Assembly (NCBI RefSeq): GCF_006711645.1
Contig: NZ_CP041247.1
Location: forward strand, 1,550,001 to 1,614,000
DNA from: Klebsiella electrica
Lineage (GTDB): Bacteria; Pseudomonadota; Gammaproteobacteria; Enterobacterales; Enterobacteriaceae
DNA: 64,000 bases
Direction: 5' to 3'
Part shown: piece after piece, positions 46,684-57,932 of the stretch
Layout: the number at the start of each line of letters is the position of its first letter
Numbering within the stretch: the stretch's first letter is position 1
Translations under genes and position numbers: made by a program
The notes under the pieces: model-generated
Seen by the model: only the letters and a program-made list of their open reading frames with translations
Told to the model about the DNA's origin: nothing
Database searches by the model: none

Positions 46684-47814
46684 ATGTTCCAGTTATCTGT
46701 GCAGGATATTCATCCCGGCCAGCAGGCCGGTAATAAAGAAGAGGCGATTCGTCAGGTTGCCGCGGCGCTGGTCAGCGCTGGCAACGTGGCGGAAGGCTAC
46801 GTTAACGGGATGCTGGCTCGCGAACAGCAAACCTCCACATTCCTTGGCAACGGCATTGCCATCCCGCACGGGACTACCGACACGCGTGACCAGGTGCTGA
46901 AAACCGGCGTTCAGGTCTACCAGTTTCCGCAGGGCGTGACCTGGGGAGAAGGGCAGACCGCGTACGTGGCCATCGGCATCGCCGCCAGTTCGGATGAACA
47001 TCTGGGGCTGTTGCGTCAGTTGACCCACGTACTGAGCGATGATTCGGTCGCTGAACAACTTAAATCGGCGACCACGGCGGAAGAGCTACGGGCCCTGCTG
47101 ATGGGTGAAAAGCAGAGCGAAGCGCTGAAACTCGATAATGACACGCTGAGCCTGGATATCGCTGCCAGCGATCTGATGACCTTACAGGCGCTGAACGCTG
47201 CGCGTCTGAAAGAGGCCGGCGCCGTTGACGCCACCTTCGTCAGCCGCACCATCAATGATAAGCCGCTGAACCTCGGTCAGGGCATCTGGCTGAACGACAG
47301 CGCGGAAGGCAACCTGCGCAGCGCGATTGCGGTCAGCCGTGCCGCCAGTACATTTACCGCCGATGAGCAGCCGGTATCGCTGCTGATTACCGTCGCGATG
47401 GCGGATGAACAGCCTACCGCGGTACTGAATCGCCTGAGCAATCTGCTGATTGATAAAAAAGCTGACCGCCTGCTGAAGTCTGATGGCGCGACCCTGCTGG
47501 CGCTGCTGACCAGCGACGATGCTATCGCCGACGACGTGCTGAGCGCCGAGTTTGTGGTGCGCAATGAGCACGGGCTGCATGCCCGTCCGGGCACGATGCT
47601 GGTGAACACCATTAAACAATTTTCCAGCGACATTACCGTCACCAATCTGGACGGATCCGGCAAGCCGGCAAATGGCCGCAGCCTGATGAAAGTCGTGGCG
47701 CTGGGCGTGAAGAAAGGTCACCGTCTGCGTTTTACCGCGCAAGGTGAAGATGCGCAACAAGCGCTGGATGCGATTGGCGAAGCGATCGCCGAAGGCCTTG
47801 GGGAGGGCGCATAA
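46684..47814 (+). CDS. fruB: Fructose PTS diphosphoryl transfer protein FruB (FPr)
   Basis: FruB carries phosphate from enzyme I to FruA in fructose uptake. The 376-residue protein has an N-terminal EIIA domain with the active His in [12 protein letters not shown], a central linker domain, and a C-terminal HPr-like domain with [14 protein letters not shown] (active His) and [12 protein letters not shown]. It is first in fruBKA, directly abutting fruK. Confidence 0.96.
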   Translation: MFQLSVQDIHPGQQAGNKEEAIRQVAAALVSAGNVAEGYVNGMLAREQQTSTFLGNGIAIPHGTTDTRDQVLKTGVQVYQFPQGVTWGEGQTAYVAIGIAASSDEHLGLLRQLTHVLSDDSVAEQLKSATTAEELRALLMGEKQSEALKLDNDTLSLDIAASDLMTLQALNAARLKEAGAVDATFVSRTINDKPLNLGQGIWLNDSAEGNLRSAIAVSRAASTFTADEQPVSLLITVAMADEQPTAVLNRLSNLLIDKKADRLLKSDGATLLALLTSDDAIADDVLSAEFVVRNEHGLHARPGTMLVNTIKQFSSDITVTNLDGSGKPANGRSLMKVVALGVKKGHRLRFTAQGEDAQQALDAIGEAIAEGLGEGA

Positions 47815-48753
47815 ATGAGCAGACGTGTAGCAACGATTACATTAAACCCGGCATATGATTTGGTGGGTTTCACACCGGAAATTGAACGCGGAGAAGTCAA
47901 CCTCGTGCGGACCACCGGTCTGCATGCCGCCGGAAAAGGTATCAACGTTGCGAAAGTGCTGAAAGATCTTGGTATTGACGTCACCGTTGGCGGTTTCCTG
48001 GGGAAAGACAACCAGGATGGTTTTCAGCAGCTGTTCAGCGAGCTGGGGATTGCCAACCGCTTCCAGGTGGTTCAGGGGCGGACGCGCATCAACGTCAAGC
48101 TGACGGAAAAAGATGGTGAAGTGACCGATTTCAACTTCTCCGGTTTTGAAGTCACCCCGGCCGACTGGGAACGCTTTGTGAATGACTCCCTGAGCTGGCT
48201 GGGCCAGTTCGACATGGTGTGCGTCAGCGGCAGTCTGCCGTCAGGCGTTAGCCCGGAAGCCTTCACAGACTGGATGGTTCGTCTGCGTAGCCAGTGCCCG
48301 TGCATTATCTTTGACAGCAGCCGCGAAGCGCTGGTTGCCGGTCTGAAAGCCGCGCCGTGGCTGGTGAAGCCAAACCGTCGCGAGCTGGAGATCTGGGCTG
48401 GCCGTAAACTGCCGGAAATGAAAGACGTGATTGATGCGGCGCACGCGCTGCGCGAGCAGGGCATTGCCCACGTGGTTATCTCCCTCGGTGAAGAGGGGGC
48501 GCTGTGGGTTAACGCTTCTGGCGAATGGATTGCGAAACCCCCTTCAGTCGAAGTGGTCAGCACCGTCGGTGCCGGGGATTCCATGGTTGGCGGCCTGATC
48601 TACGGCCTGCTGATGCGTGAATCCAGCGAGCATACGCTGCGTCTGGCTACTGCTGTTGCGGCGCTGGCGGTCAGCCAGAGCAATGTAGGTATTACCGATC
48701 GTACCCAGTTGGCCGCCATGATGGCGCGTGTCGACTTAAAACCCTTTAATTGA
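47815..48753 (+). CDS. fruK: 1-phosphofructokinase FruK
   Basis: FruK phosphorylates fructose 1-phosphate to fructose 1,6-bisphosphate, and the pair of metabolites sets Cra activity. The 312-residue PfkB-family protein starts ATITLNPAYDLVG after MSRRV. It has GLHAAGKGINVAKVLKDLG and the catalytic C-terminal signature STVGAGDSMVGGLIYG. It abuts fruB with no gap and is followed by fruA after 16 bp. Confidence 0.96.
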   Translation: MSRRVATITLNPAYDLVGFTPEIERGEVNLVRTTGLHAAGKGINVAKVLKDLGIDVTVGGFLGKDNQDGFQQLFSELGIANRFQVVQGRTRINVKLTEKDGEVTDFNFSGFEVTPADWERFVNDSLSWLGQFDMVCVSGSLPSGVSPEAFTDWMVRLRSQCPCIIFDSSREALVAGLKAAPWLVKPNRRELEIWAGRKLPEMKDVIDAAHALREQGIAHVVISLGEEGALWVNASGEWIAKPPSVEVVSTVGAGDSMVGGLIYGLLMRESSEHTLRLATAVAALAVSQSNVGITDRTQLAAMMARVDLKPFN

Positions 48754-48769
48754 CAGCAGGAGAGGCATA

Positions 48770-50461
48770 ATGAAAACGCTGCTGATTATTGATGCCGGAC
48801 TTGGACAGGCGCGCGCCTATATGGCGAAAACCTTGCTGGGTACCGCAGCGCATAAAGCACATCTTGAACTGACAGACAACCCGAACGACGCGGAACTGGC
48901 GATCGTTCTTGGCACCACCCTGCCGGCGGATAGCGCGCTGAGCGGTAAACAGGTGTTCCTCGGCGATATCAATCGCGCCGTTGCCCATCCGGAGCTGTTC
49001 CTGAGCGAAGCGAAAAGCCAGGCGACGCCGTATGCTGCTCCGGCAGCGGCGACACTGCCGGCTGCCGCCGGTGGCGTAAAACGCATCGTGGCGGTCACCG
49101 CGTGCCCGACCGGCGTCGCGCATACCTTTATGGCGGCGGAAGCCATTGAAACCGAAGCCAAAAAACGCGGCTGGTGGGTGAAAGTGGAAACTCGCGGCTC
49201 GGTCGGCGCTGGTAACGCCATCACGCCGGAAGAGGTGGCGCAGGCGGATTTGGTGATTGTGGCTGCCGATATTGAAGTCGACCTGGCAAAATTTGCCGGC
49301 AAACCGATGTATCGCACCACCACCGGTCTGGCGCTGAAGAAAACCGTGCAGGAGCTGGATAAAGCCGTTGTTGAAGCGAAACCGTACCAGCCATCCGGCC
49401 AGAGCAGCCAGCAGGCGGCTTCGGCGAAGAAAGAGGGCGGCGGTGCCTATCGTCACCTGCTGACCGGCGTGTCTTATATGCTGCCGATGGTCGTTGCCGG
49501 CGGTCTGTGTATCGCGCTCTCCTTTGCCTTCGGTATCAAAGCGTTTGAAGTAAAAGATACCCTTGCAGCCGCGCTGATGCAGATTGGCGGTGGTTCAGCC
49601 TTTGCGCTGATGGTTCCGGTGCTGGCAGGCTTTATCGCCTTCTCCATTGCCGACCGTCCGGGCCTGACGCCGGGTCTTATCGGCGGGATGCTGGCCGTCA
49701 GCGGCGGTTCCGGCTTCATCGGCGGGATTATCGCCGGTTTCCTTGCCGGTTACGTTGCTAAACTGATCAGCACCAAATTAAAACTGCCGCCGAGCATGGA
49801 AGCGCTGAAACCGATCCTGATCATTCCGCTGGTCTCCAGCCTGATCGTCGGCCTGGCGATGATCTACCTGATCGGTAAACCTGTTGCCGGCATTCTGGCA
49901 GGGCTGACCCACTGGCTGCAAACGATGGGAACGGCGAACGCCGTACTGCTGGGCGCTATTCTCGGCGCGATGATGTGTACCGACATGGGCGGTCCGGTGA
50001 ACAAAGCGGCCTATGCCTTCGGCGTCGGTCTGCTGAGTACCCAAACCTACGCACCGATGGCGGCGATTATGGCGGCCGGTATGGTGCCACCGCTGGCGAT
50101 GGGTATCGCTACGCTGGTTGCCCGCAATAAGTTTGATAAAGGACAACGGGAAGGGGGGAAAGCGGCGCTGGTTCTGGGTCTGTGCTTTATCTCTGAAGGG
50201 GCGATTCCGTTTGCTGCCCGTGACCCGATGCGCGTCCTGCCATGCTGTATCGTGGGCGGCGCGGTGACCGGTGCAATCTCTATGGCTATCGGAGCGAAAC
50301 TGATGGCGCCGCACGGCGGTCTGTTCGTCCTGCTGATTCCTGGTGCGATTACGCCAGTGGTCGGTTACCTGCTGGCGATTGTTGCCGGCACCCTGGTGGC
50401 CGGTCTCTCCTACGCGGTGCTGAAACGTCCGGAAGGACAGACCGCAGGAAAAGCGGCCTGA
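48770..50461 (+). CDS. fruA: Fructose-specific PTS enzyme IIBC FruA
   Basis: FruA imports and phosphorylates fructose to fructose 1-phosphate. The 563-residue protein has an inactive N-terminal EIIB-prime domain (about 1-100), an active EIIB with phosphocysteine in VTACPTGVAHTFMAAEAIE, then an EIIC domain of many membrane helices with GGPVNKAAYAFGVG and FISEGAIPFAARDPMRVLP. It is the last gene of fruBKA. Confidence 0.96.
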   Translation: MKTLLIIDAGLGQARAYMAKTLLGTAAHKAHLELTDNPNDAELAIVLGTTLPADSALSGKQVFLGDINRAVAHPELFLSEAKSQATPYAAPAAATLPAAAGGVKRIVAVTACPTGVAHTFMAAEAIETEAKKRGWWVKVETRGSVGAGNAITPEEVAQADLVIVAADIEVDLAKFAGKPMYRTTTGLALKKTVQELDKAVVEAKPYQPSGQSSQQAASAKKEGGGAYRHLLTGVSYMLPMVVAGGLCIALSFAFGIKAFEVKDTLAAALMQIGGGSAFALMVPVLAGFIAFSIADRPGLTPGLIGGMLAVSGGSGFIGGIIAGFLAGYVAKLISTKLKLPPSMEALKPILIIPLVSSLIVGLAMIYLIGKPVAGILAGLTHWLQTMGTANAVLLGAILGAMMCTDMGGPVNKAAYAFGVGLLSTQTYAPMAAIMAAGMVPPLAMGIATLVARNKFDKGQREGGKAALVLGLCFISEGAIPFAARDPMRVLPCCIVGGAVTGAISMAIGAKLMAPHGGLFVLLIPGAITPVVGYLLAIVAGTLVAGLSYAVLKRPEGQTAGKAA

Positions 50462-50496
50462 GTTCTCCTGCACAAAAGCACGTCAGAAGCAAACAA

Positions 50497-50520
50497 AAGG
50501 GCCGGATTCGGCCCTTTTTC
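50497..50520. terminator. Bidirectional terminator between fruA and nfo
   Basis: The stem AAGGGCCG/CGGCCCTT has loop GATT, with A before and T after, between two convergent genes. Confidence 0.9.
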
Positions 50521-50572
50521 TGTTCTGCTTATCTGCGTAACGGTCTGCGTCACACGGTACGCGGTCCTGAGG

Positions 50573-51430
50573 TCAGGCCGAGGCTTCTTCCGTTTGCTGT
50601 GCCCGCAGCCAGGCAATCTCTTGTGCCCAGATATCCGGGTTAATGGTTTCCAGAATCAGCGGGATGCCATCGAAGCGGCTGTCCTGCATGATCCAGCGGA
50701 AAGCGTCGTGGCCGATATTGCCTTCGCCCAGGCTGTGGTGGCGGTCAACGCGGCTGCCGAAGGCGCTTTTGGCATCGTTGAGGTGCATGCCGCGCAGATA
50801 GCGGAAACCGACAATGCGTTCGAAGTCGGCGAAAGTTTTCTCACACCCTTCCACGCTACGCAGGTCATAACCGGCAGCAAAGGCGTGGCAGGTATCAATG
50901 CAGACGCCGACGCGGGATTTGTCTTCCACTCCGTCAATAATGGCGGCCAGGTGTTCAAACTGAAAGCCGAGGTTGCTGCCCTGGCCGGCGGTATTTTCAA
51001 TGACGGCGGTCACGCCTTCGGTTTTAGCCAGCGCAATATTAATGGACTCGGCAATACGAGCCAGGCACTCGTCTTCCGGTATCTGCTGCAGATGGCTGCC
51101 GGGATGGAAATTGAGCAGCGTCAGCCCGAGCTGCTGACAGCGGCTCAGTTCATCAATAAAGGCATCGCGGGATTTTTCCAGCGCCTCCTCAACCGGGTGG
51201 CCGAGGTTAATCAGGTAGCTGTCATGCGGCAGGATTTGTCCGGGGCCAAAGCGGTATTTTTCGCAGGCGGCTTTGAATTCAGCAATCGTTTCGTCGCTGA
51301 GCGGGGCTGCTCGCCATTGCCGTTGATTCTTGGTAAACAGCGCGAAGGCGGTGGCGTCGATTTCCGCGGCGCGAATGGCGGCATTGGCCAGTCCGCCGGA
51401 GGCGCTGACGTGCGCTCCAATGTATTTCAT
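50573..51430 (-). CDS. nfo: Endonuclease IV
   Basis: Nfo cleaves DNA at abasic sites in base excision repair and is part of the SoxRS regulon in E. coli. The 285-residue TIM barrel has the AP endonuclease 2 signatures: [37 protein letters not shown] and the late [14 protein letters not shown], with metal-binding His and Asp residues. It is convergent with fruA. Confidence 0.96.
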   Translation of the reverse strand: MKYIGAHVSASGGLANAAIRAAEIDATAFALFTKNQRQWRAAPLSDETIAEFKAACEKYRFGPGQILPHDSYLINLGHPVEEALEKSRDAFIDELSRCQQLGLTLLNFHPGSHLQQIPEDECLARIAESINIALAKTEGVTAVIENTAGQGSNLGFQFEHLAAIIDGVEDKSRVGVCIDTCHAFAAGYDLRSVEGCEKTFADFERIVGFRYLRGMHLNDAKSAFGSRVDRHHSLGEGNIGHDAFRWIMQDSRFDGIPLILETINPDIWAQEIAWLRAQQTEEASA

Positions 51431-51523
51431 AAAAAAGCTCCAGTTAAGCCGCTGGGGAGAGGGTAATGATAGCGGCTTAACCGGAGAGTTACATCAACGA
51501 ATGCGTGGGTTCATCCGACCGGG

Positions 51524-52573
51524 TTATGCCATCAGGCCGTGAATCACCAGGTTGATAGCACCGCCGCCGACTATCAGCCAGACGAACAGGATTAAGGCCA
51601 TCAGCAGCGGTTTGGCGCCGGCTTTTTTCAGCGCGCTGACGTGAGTGGTCAGCCCCAGTGCCGCCATCGCCATCGCCAGCAGGACGGTATCAAGCGTGAC
51701 CAGTATCCCGACGATGGGTTTTGGCAGCAGATGGAAAGAGTTAAACACTGCCACCACAATAAACAGGATGGCAAACCACGGAATGGTGATTTTGCTTTTT
51801 TCTCCCAGGCCTGCTGGCGCCAGCTGTTTGACGCGAGCGGCCATGAACAGCAGGAACGGAGCCAGCATCATCACGCGCAGCATTTTCGCAATCACCGCGG
51901 CGTTTTCCGCATCCGGGCTGATAGCATGTCCTGCGGCCACCACCTGCGCAACCTCATGCATCGTGGAGCCCATATAGATGCCATAGGCTTCCGGGGTGAA
52001 CCAGTGCGCCAGCATCGGGTACATCGCCGGATAGAGGAAGATAGCCAGGGTACCGAAAATCACCACCGTGGCCACCGCGACGGTCACTTTACTGGCTTGT
52101 GCCTTGACGACCGGTTCGGTTGCCAGAATCGCGGCGGCGCCGCAGATGCTGCTACCGGCGCCAATCAGCCAGCTGGTATGTTTGTCCAGACCGAAGACCT
52201 TCTGCCCGAGGAAACAGGCGATAAAAAAGGTGCTGGTCAGCGTCAGGACGTCGATGGTGATACCGCTGACCCCGACATCGGCGATTTGGGCGAACGTCAG
52301 GCGAAAACCGTATAAAATGATGCCGAGTCGTAACAGATACTGTTTGGCAAAGATCACGCCGCCGTCGCAGGATTGCCAGAGCTTAGGGTAAATCGTGTTG
52401 CCGATAACCATACCGAATAAGATGGCCAGCGTCAGGGCGCTGAAGCCGGCGCCAGCGATAGCGGAAAAGCTACCGGCCCAAAGCGCGGCACCGGTCAGAA
52501 CGGCGGTCAGCGCGAGTCCCGGGATAAAATGCCATAGCGTGTGATGTTTCGTCGGTAAAGTGAGTGCTGTCAT
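51524..52573 (-). CDS. yeiH: UPF0324 inner membrane protein YeiH
   Basis: YeiH is a polytopic membrane protein of about 349 residues with some ten helices. It has GSSICGAAAILATEPVVKAQ and MGSTMHEVAQVVAAGHAIS, hallmarks of the UPF0324 family. Function is unproven; its regulation by the neighbouring LysR protein YeiE is suggested by the divergent arrangement. It lies next to an ERIC repeat. Confidence 0.93.
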   Translation of the reverse strand: MTALTLPTKHHTLWHFIPGLALTAVLTGAALWAGSFSAIAGAGFSALTLAILFGMVIGNTIYPKLWQSCDGGVIFAKQYLLRLGIILYGFRLTFAQIADVGVSGITIDVLTLTSTFFIACFLGQKVFGLDKHTSWLIGAGSSICGAAAILATEPVVKAQASKVTVAVATVVIFGTLAIFLYPAMYPMLAHWFTPEAYGIYMGSTMHEVAQVVAAGHAISPDAENAAVIAKMLRVMMLAPFLLFMAARVKQLAPAGLGEKSKITIPWFAILFIVVAVFNSFHLLPKPIVGILVTLDTVLLAMAMAALGLTTHVSALKKAGAKPLLMALILFVWLIVGGGAINLVIHGLMA

Positions 52574-52659
52574 AACCTTCTCCTTTGTCTGCGTAAAGAT
52601 TACGACGCGCTGGTTTAAATATAAAATTGATTATATATTTATAATCAATCGTAATAAGT

Positions 52660-52823
52660 GGTATACCCGCTATCCTTCACGTTGCATGTGTGTTGGCTGC
52701 GCCGATTCCCCCAGTCACTGACTGCAGTAAGCTCCTGGGGTGTCGCTCTCGCGGCCTACGCCAGCGCAAGCGCTGTGCAAAACGGTCAACCGTTTTGTCC
52801 TGCAACTCGAATTATTGCGGGTA
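52660..52823. repeat. ERIC (intergenic repeat unit) element
   Basis: This ~160-bp imperfect palindrome starts TATACCCGCTATCCTTCACG, has CAGTCACTGACTGCAGTAAG followed by CTCCTGGGG in the left-centre, and ends CAACTCGAATTATTGCGGG. These are the conserved blocks of ERIC elements as I remember them. It fills most of the gap between yeiH and yeiE. The remaining bases (52574-52659, 52824-52914) should carry the two divergent promoters. Confidence 0.8.
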
Positions 52824-52914
52824 GATGCGAATATTTTCGCGTTTTGGGTGACATTCCCACGTTCGGCGGATTGTCGGAGAGCCACGCAGCATATCAATGA
52901 AGGCAGGATGAGCT

Positions 52915-53781
52915 ATGCATATCACGCTACGGCAGCTGGAAGTGTTTGCTGAAGTGCTTAAGAGCGGGTCAACGACCCAGGCGTCACAAATGCTGGCGCT
53001 GTCGCAATCCGCGGTCAGCGCGGCGCTGACCGATCTGGAAGGACAGCTGGGTGTGCAACTGTTTGACCGCGTCGGCAAGCGGCTGGTGGTAAACGAACAC
53101 GGGCGGCTTCTCTACCCGCGGGCGCTGGCCTTACTGGAGCGCGCGCTGGAGATTGAACAGCTGTTTCGCGGCGACAACGGCGCGATCCGGGTTTATGCCA
53201 GCAGCACCATCGGCAACTATATCCTGCCGGAAATTATCGCCCGCTATCGCCGTGATTTTCCCGACCTGCCGCTGGAGCTGAGCGTGGGCAATAGCCAGGA
53301 CGTGATTAATGCGGTCGCCGATCTGCGGGTGGATATCGGGCTTATCGAAGGACCATGTCATGCGGCAGATATCATCGCCGAGCCATGGCTGGAAGATGAA
53401 CTCGTGGTGTTCGCCGCGCCGGATTCGCCGCTGCTGGAAGGAGAGGTGACGCTGCAACGGCTGGCGGAAGCGCCGTGGATCCTGCGTGAACATGGCTCCG
53501 GCACCCGCGAAATCGTTGACTACCTGCTGCTGTCGCACCTGCCGGCGTTTCATCTGGGCATGGAGCTTGGCAATTCGGAAGCTATCAAACACGCCGTGCG
53601 TCACGGCCTGGGCATCAGCTGTCTCTCCCGACGGGTTATCGCCGAACAGCTTGAGGTCGGCTCGCTGGTCGAACTGTCGGTCCCGCTGCCTGCTCTGACC
53701 CGCACCCTGTGGCGGATTCACCATCGGCAAAAGCATGTTTCTAAGGCATTACAGCGTTTTCTGCACTACTGTCAGGTGTAA
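52915..53781 (+). CDS. yeiE: LysR-type transcriptional regulator YeiE
   Basis: The 288-residue regulator has an N-terminal HTH ([20 protein letters not shown] through [18 protein letters not shown]) and a periplasmic-binding-like effector domain with [20 protein letters not shown]. It is divergent from yeiH across the ERIC element and upstream of lysP, the E. coli context. Target genes are inferred only from neighbourhood; a role in sulfite response has been proposed for YeiE in E. coli. Confidence 0.93.
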   Translation: MHITLRQLEVFAEVLKSGSTTQASQMLALSQSAVSAALTDLEGQLGVQLFDRVGKRLVVNEHGRLLYPRALALLERALEIEQLFRGDNGAIRVYASSTIGNYILPEIIARYRRDFPDLPLELSVGNSQDVINAVADLRVDIGLIEGPCHAADIIAEPWLEDELVVFAAPDSPLLEGEVTLQRLAEAPWILREHGSGTREIVDYLLLSHLPAFHLGMELGNSEAIKHAVRHGLGISCLSRRVIAEQLEVGSLVELSVPLPALTRTLWRIHHRQKHVSKALQRFLHYCQV

Positions 53782-53972
53782 ATCATCGGCGGTTAGCAAG
53801 GCATTTATTGTGAGAGATCAGCATATTATGGCGGACATTTTCGCAGATGAGTGCTTTGCTAATAATTCATTGTCGATCATGAAGCTCTCTTATAACTGCG
53901 CATTTGTACCGGATAGAACCCGGATCGTCTGCTACAATCTCGCCTCGTTTTTTGGATGGATAGCATTTTCAC

Positions 53973-55442
53973 ATGGTTTCGGATACTAAAACCACAGAAG
54001 CGCCCGGCTTACGCCGTGAACTGAAGGCGCGCCACTTGACCATGATCGCTATTGGCGGTTCCATCGGTACAGGTCTTTTCGTTGCATCTGGTGCAACTAT
54101 TTCTCAGGCAGGCCCAGGCGGCGCACTGCTTTCCTATATTCTGATCGGCCTGATGGTCTACTTCCTGATGACCAGCCTGGGTGAACTGGCGGCATACATG
54201 CCGGTATCCGGTTCCTTCGCCACCTACGGTCAGAACTATGTCGAAGAGGGCTTTGGCTTCGCGCTGGGCTGGAACTACTGGTATAACTGGGCGGTGACCA
54301 TCGCCGTTGATCTCGTGGCGTCTCAACTGGTGATGAGCTACTGGTTCCCGGATACGCCGGGTTGGATCTGGAGCGCCCTGTTCCTTGGCATTATGTTCCT
54401 GCTGAACTGGATCTCGGTGAAAGGTTTTGGCGAAGCGGAATACTGGTTCTCGCTTATCAAAGTGGCCACCGTTATTATCTTTATTATTGTCGGCGTGATG
54501 ATGATCGTCGGTATCTTTAAAGGCGCGCAGCCAGCGGGCTGGAGCAACTGGGCCATCAATGACGCGCCGTTTGCCGGCGGTTTCTCCGCGATGATTGGCG
54601 TGGCGATGATCGTCGGCTTCTCGTTCCAGGGCACCGAGCTTATCGGTATTGCGGCGGGCGAATCGGAAAATCCGGAGAAGAATATTCCGCGCGCGGTGCG
54701 CCAGGTGTTCTGGCGTATCCTGCTGTTCTATGTCTTCGCGATTTTGATTATCAGTCTGATCATTCCGTATACCGACCCAAGCCTGCTGCGTAACGACGTG
54801 AAAGACATTTCCGTCAGCCCGTTCACCCTGGTGTTTCAGCACGCGGGTCTGCTGTCGGCGGCGGCAATCATGAACGCGGTTATCCTGACGGCGGTACTGT
54901 CGGCGGGGAACTCGGGAATGTATGCGTCAACGCGCATGCTTTATACCCTGGCTTGCGATGGCAAAGCCCCGCGCATCTTCTCGAAGCTGTCCCGTGGCGG
55001 CGTGCCGCGTAATGCGCTGTATGCCACGACGGTGATTGCCGCGCTGTGCTTCCTGAGCTCGATGTTTGGTAACCAGACCGTCTATCTGTGGTTGCTCAAC
55101 ACCTCCGGGATGACCGGTTTCATCGCCTGGCTGGGGATCGCCATCAGCCACTATCGTTTCCGTCGCGGCTATGTGCTGCAGGGCAACGATCTGAACGATC
55201 TGCCGTATCGTTCAGGGTTCTTCCCGCTGGGGCCGATCTTTGCCTTCGTGCTGTGCCTGATTGTCACGCTAGGCCAGAACTATGAAGCCTTCCTGAAAGA
55301 CACCATCGACTGGGGCGGAGTGGCCGCAACCTATATCGGTATCCCGCTGTTCCTGGTTATCTGGTTTGGTTATAAGCTGGCAAAAGGCACCCGTTTCGTT
55401 CGCTACAGCGAGATGAAGTTCCCGCAGCGATTTAAAGGCTGA
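53973..55442 (+). CDS. lysP: Lysine-specific permease LysP
   Basis: LysP is a proton-coupled lysine importer and, with CadC, a lysine sensor. It has 489 residues and 12 membrane segments. The amino acid permease signature LKARHLTMIAIGGSIGTGLF lies near the N-terminus. NMKS-type central motifs are replaced by the LysP-specific GTELIGIAAGESENPEKNIP. The start at 53973 gives MVSDTKTTEAPGLRREL. Confidence 0.95.
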   Translation: MVSDTKTTEAPGLRRELKARHLTMIAIGGSIGTGLFVASGATISQAGPGGALLSYILIGLMVYFLMTSLGELAAYMPVSGSFATYGQNYVEEGFGFALGWNYWYNWAVTIAVDLVASQLVMSYWFPDTPGWIWSALFLGIMFLLNWISVKGFGEAEYWFSLIKVATVIIFIIVGVMMIVGIFKGAQPAGWSNWAINDAPFAGGFSAMIGVAMIVGFSFQGTELIGIAAGESENPEKNIPRAVRQVFWRILLFYVFAILIISLIIPYTDPSLLRNDVKDISVSPFTLVFQHAGLLSAAAIMNAVILTAVLSAGNSGMYASTRMLYTLACDGKAPRIFSKLSRGGVPRNALYATTVIAALCFLSSMFGNQTVYLWLLNTSGMTGFIAWLGIAISHYRFRRGYVLQGNDLNDLPYRSGFFPLGPIFAFVLCLIVTLGQNYEAFLKDTIDWGGVAATYIGIPLFLVIWFGYKLAKGTRFVRYSEMKFPQRFKG

Positions 55443-55472
55443 CGGCCGACGCTGGCAGTAATCGTTCTGATG

Positions 55473-55500
55473 AAACCCTCTTTTAAGAGGGTTTTTTTTA
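55473..55500 (+). terminator. Terminator of lysP
   Basis: The 10-bp stem AAACCCTCTT/AAGAGGGTTT is followed by a T-run, 30 bases past the lysP stop. Confidence 0.92.
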
Positions 55501-55544
55501 TCTGTACATTCTTACAAATTGATACAGTTCCTCATAATTTTATT

Positions 55545-55563
55545 GATAATCAAAATCATTATC
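55545..55563. promoter_or_regulatory. Fur box upstream of cirA
   Basis: GATAATCAAAATCATTATC matches the 19-bp Fur consensus GATAATGATAATCATTATC at 17 positions. It lies about 190 bp before the cirA start and predicts iron repression. The gap 55443-55751 otherwise holds the lysP terminator and the cirA leader. Confidence 0.85.
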
Positions 55564-55751
55564 TTTATCATCCTCATCAAAATCAGGATGAAGCCAATCT
55601 CCCTGTCTTGCCGGTCGTAAACAACCAGCAAGGGGCGACCAGCCACGTCAACTGTAAAAAGAGCGCGCGTACCGCCAATGAGCGGTGCGCCGGCAGTACG
55701 TGTTAATTGCACCTTTTGTTTGATTCGTTATACACCTCATGGAGATATGGA

Positions 55752-57725
55752 ATGTTCAGGTTAAACCCTTTTGTCCGGGCGGGATTGTGCGCATCCGTCG
55801 TATCGCTGGCGTTTCCGGCTGTTGCCAAGGCCAATGAAGAAACGCTGGTCGTCACCGCCGCGGCGACTGAACAGAGCGTAAAAGATGCGCCAGCCAGTAT
55901 CAGCGTCATTACTCAGCAAGATCTGCAGCGCCGTCCGGTTCAGAATCTGAAAGATGTTCTGCGCGACGTGCCAGGCGTGCAGCTCACCAACGAAGGCGAC
56001 AACCGCAAGGGCGTCAGCATTCGTGGCCTCGACAGCAGCTACACGCTGATTCTGGTCGACGGCAAACGCGTTAACTCGCGCAACGCGGTCTTCCGCCACA
56101 ACGATTTCGATTTAAACTGGATCCCGGTCGACGCCATTGAGCGCATTGAAGTGGTCCGCGGGCCGATGTCCTCCCTCTATGGCTCCGACGCCCTCGGCGG
56201 CGTGGTGAACATCATCACCAAAAAAGTCGGTCAGAAGTGGACCGGAACCCTGAGCGCCGATACCACGATTCAGGAACATCGCGATCGCGGCGATACCTAC
56301 AACGGCCAGTTCTTTACCAGCGGTCCGCTGATTGACGGCGTGCTGGGGATGAAAGCCTACGGCAACCTGGCAAAACGCGCGAAAGACGATCCGCAGTCCT
56401 CCAGCAATGCCGCCGGTGAAACGCCGCGTATTGAAGGCTTTACCAGCCGCGATGGCAACGTTGAGTTTGCCTGGACGCCGACCGATAACCAGGATATCAC
56501 CGCCGGCTATGGCTTCGATCGTCAGGATCGTGATTCCGACTCCCTCAACCGTAATCGTCTGGAACGCCAGAACTACTCCCTGAGCCATAACGGTCGTTGG
56601 GATGTGGGCAATAGCGAACTGAAGTTTTATGGCGAAAAAGTCGATAACAAAAATCCGGGCCAGAATGGCACGATCACCTCTGAAAGCAATGCGGTTGATG
56701 GCAAGTACGTGTTGCCGCTGGGGATGATTAACCAGCTGCTGACCTTCGGTGGCGAATGGCGCCACGATAAACTGAAAGATCCGATTAATCTGAGCAGCGG
56801 CGGAAAATCCACCTCTGCCAGCCAGTACGCGCTGTTTGTTGAGGATGAGTGGCGTATTTTCGAACCGCTGGCCCTGACCACCGGTATTCGTATGGACGAC
56901 CATCAGACCTACGGCGATCACTGGAGCCCGCGTGCTTACCTCGTCTATAACGCCAGCGATACGGTCACCGTAAAAGGCGGCTGGGCCACGGCCTTTAAAG
57001 CGCCGTCGCTGCTGCAGCTGAACCCGGACTGGACCACCAACTCCTGCCGCGGCTCGTGCAGTATCATCGGTAACCCGGACCTGAAGCCGGAAACCAGCGA
57101 AAGCTTCGAACTTGGCCTGTATTACCGTGGTGAAGAAGGGCTGCTGGACGGCGTAGAAGGCAGCGTGACCACCTTCCAGAATAACGTCGACGATATGATC
57201 GATATTCTGCGCACCTCCAGCGCCAGCGAAGCGCCGGGCTACCCTAACTTTGCCGGCTGGAAAACGGTTAACGGCAAACGCGTACCGGTCTTCCGCTACT
57301 TCAACGTCAATAAAGCGCGCATCAAAGGGGTGGAAACCGAAGTCAAAGTGCCGTTCGGCGACGCGTGGAAGCTGACGGTGAACTACACCTATAACGATGG
57401 CCGCGATCTCAGCAACGGCGGCGACAAACCGCTGCAGTCGCTGCCGTTCCACACCGCCAACGGGACGCTGGACTGGAAGCCGCTGGATGACTGGTCCTTC
57501 TACGTCACCGCCAATTATACCGGCGAGCAGCGCGCAGTCAGCGCCACCTCGAAAACGCCGGGCGGTTACACCATGTTTGATATTGGTGCGGCATGGCAGG
57601 TGACGAAGAGCGTCAAGCTGCGTTCAGGCGTACTGAACGTCGGGGATAAAGATCTGAGCCGCGACGACTACAGCTATACCGAAGAGGGCCGTCGCTACTT
57701 TATGGCCGTGGACTACCGCTTCTGA
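55752..57725 (+). CDS. cirA: Catecholate siderophore receptor CirA
   Basis: CirA is a TonB-dependent outer-membrane receptor for catecholate siderophores (and entry route for some colicins and cefiderocol). It has 657 residues from the ATG at 55752 (SD GGAG); upstream in-frame starts add no signal-like sequence. The signal peptide ends VAKA, the TonB box is [11 protein letters not shown], and the plug domain (about 40-155) has [13 protein letters not shown] and [20 protein letters not shown] 22-strand barrel follows, ending FMAVDYRF with terminal Phe. The frame is intact. Confidence 0.95.
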   Translation: MFRLNPFVRAGLCASVVSLAFPAVAKANEETLVVTAAATEQSVKDAPASISVITQQDLQRRPVQNLKDVLRDVPGVQLTNEGDNRKGVSIRGLDSSYTLILVDGKRVNSRNAVFRHNDFDLNWIPVDAIERIEVVRGPMSSLYGSDALGGVVNIITKKVGQKWTGTLSADTTIQEHRDRGDTYNGQFFTSGPLIDGVLGMKAYGNLAKRAKDDPQSSSNAAGETPRIEGFTSRDGNVEFAWTPTDNQDITAGYGFDRQDRDSDSLNRNRLERQNYSLSHNGRWDVGNSELKFYGEKVDNKNPGQNGTITSESNAVDGKYVLPLGMINQLLTFGGEWRHDKLKDPINLSSGGKSTSASQYALFVEDEWRIFEPLALTTGIRMDDHQTYGDHWSPRAYLVYNASDTVTVKGGWATAFKAPSLLQLNPDWTTNSCRGSCSIIGNPDLKPETSESFELGLYYRGEEGLLDGVEGSVTTFQNNVDDMIDILRTSSASEAPGYPNFAGWKTVNGKRVPVFRYFNVNKARIKGVETEVKVPFGDAWKLTVNYTYNDGRDLSNGGDKPLQSLPFHTANGTLDWKPLDDWSFYVTANYTGEQRAVSATSKTPGGYTMFDIGAAWQVTKSVKLRSGVLNVGDKDLSRDDYSYTEEGRRYFMAVDYRF

Positions 57726-57932
57726 TCGACGCGGAAAGAGGGGCAGATGGCGAACGCTGTCTGCCCCCGGAAAGCGTCTGGTCGCAGGGAAGCGGCGCTA
57801 TTGCGCGGATAAAGATACGGCCATCGAAGAAGAAAGCAACGCAGAGTGTTGAATGACCCTGGCCGTCGCACGGTGGCCGGGCAAGCGGGAAACGGTGCGC
57901 CGCCACCGGGAGCGCGGCACACCGGCAGGAAA

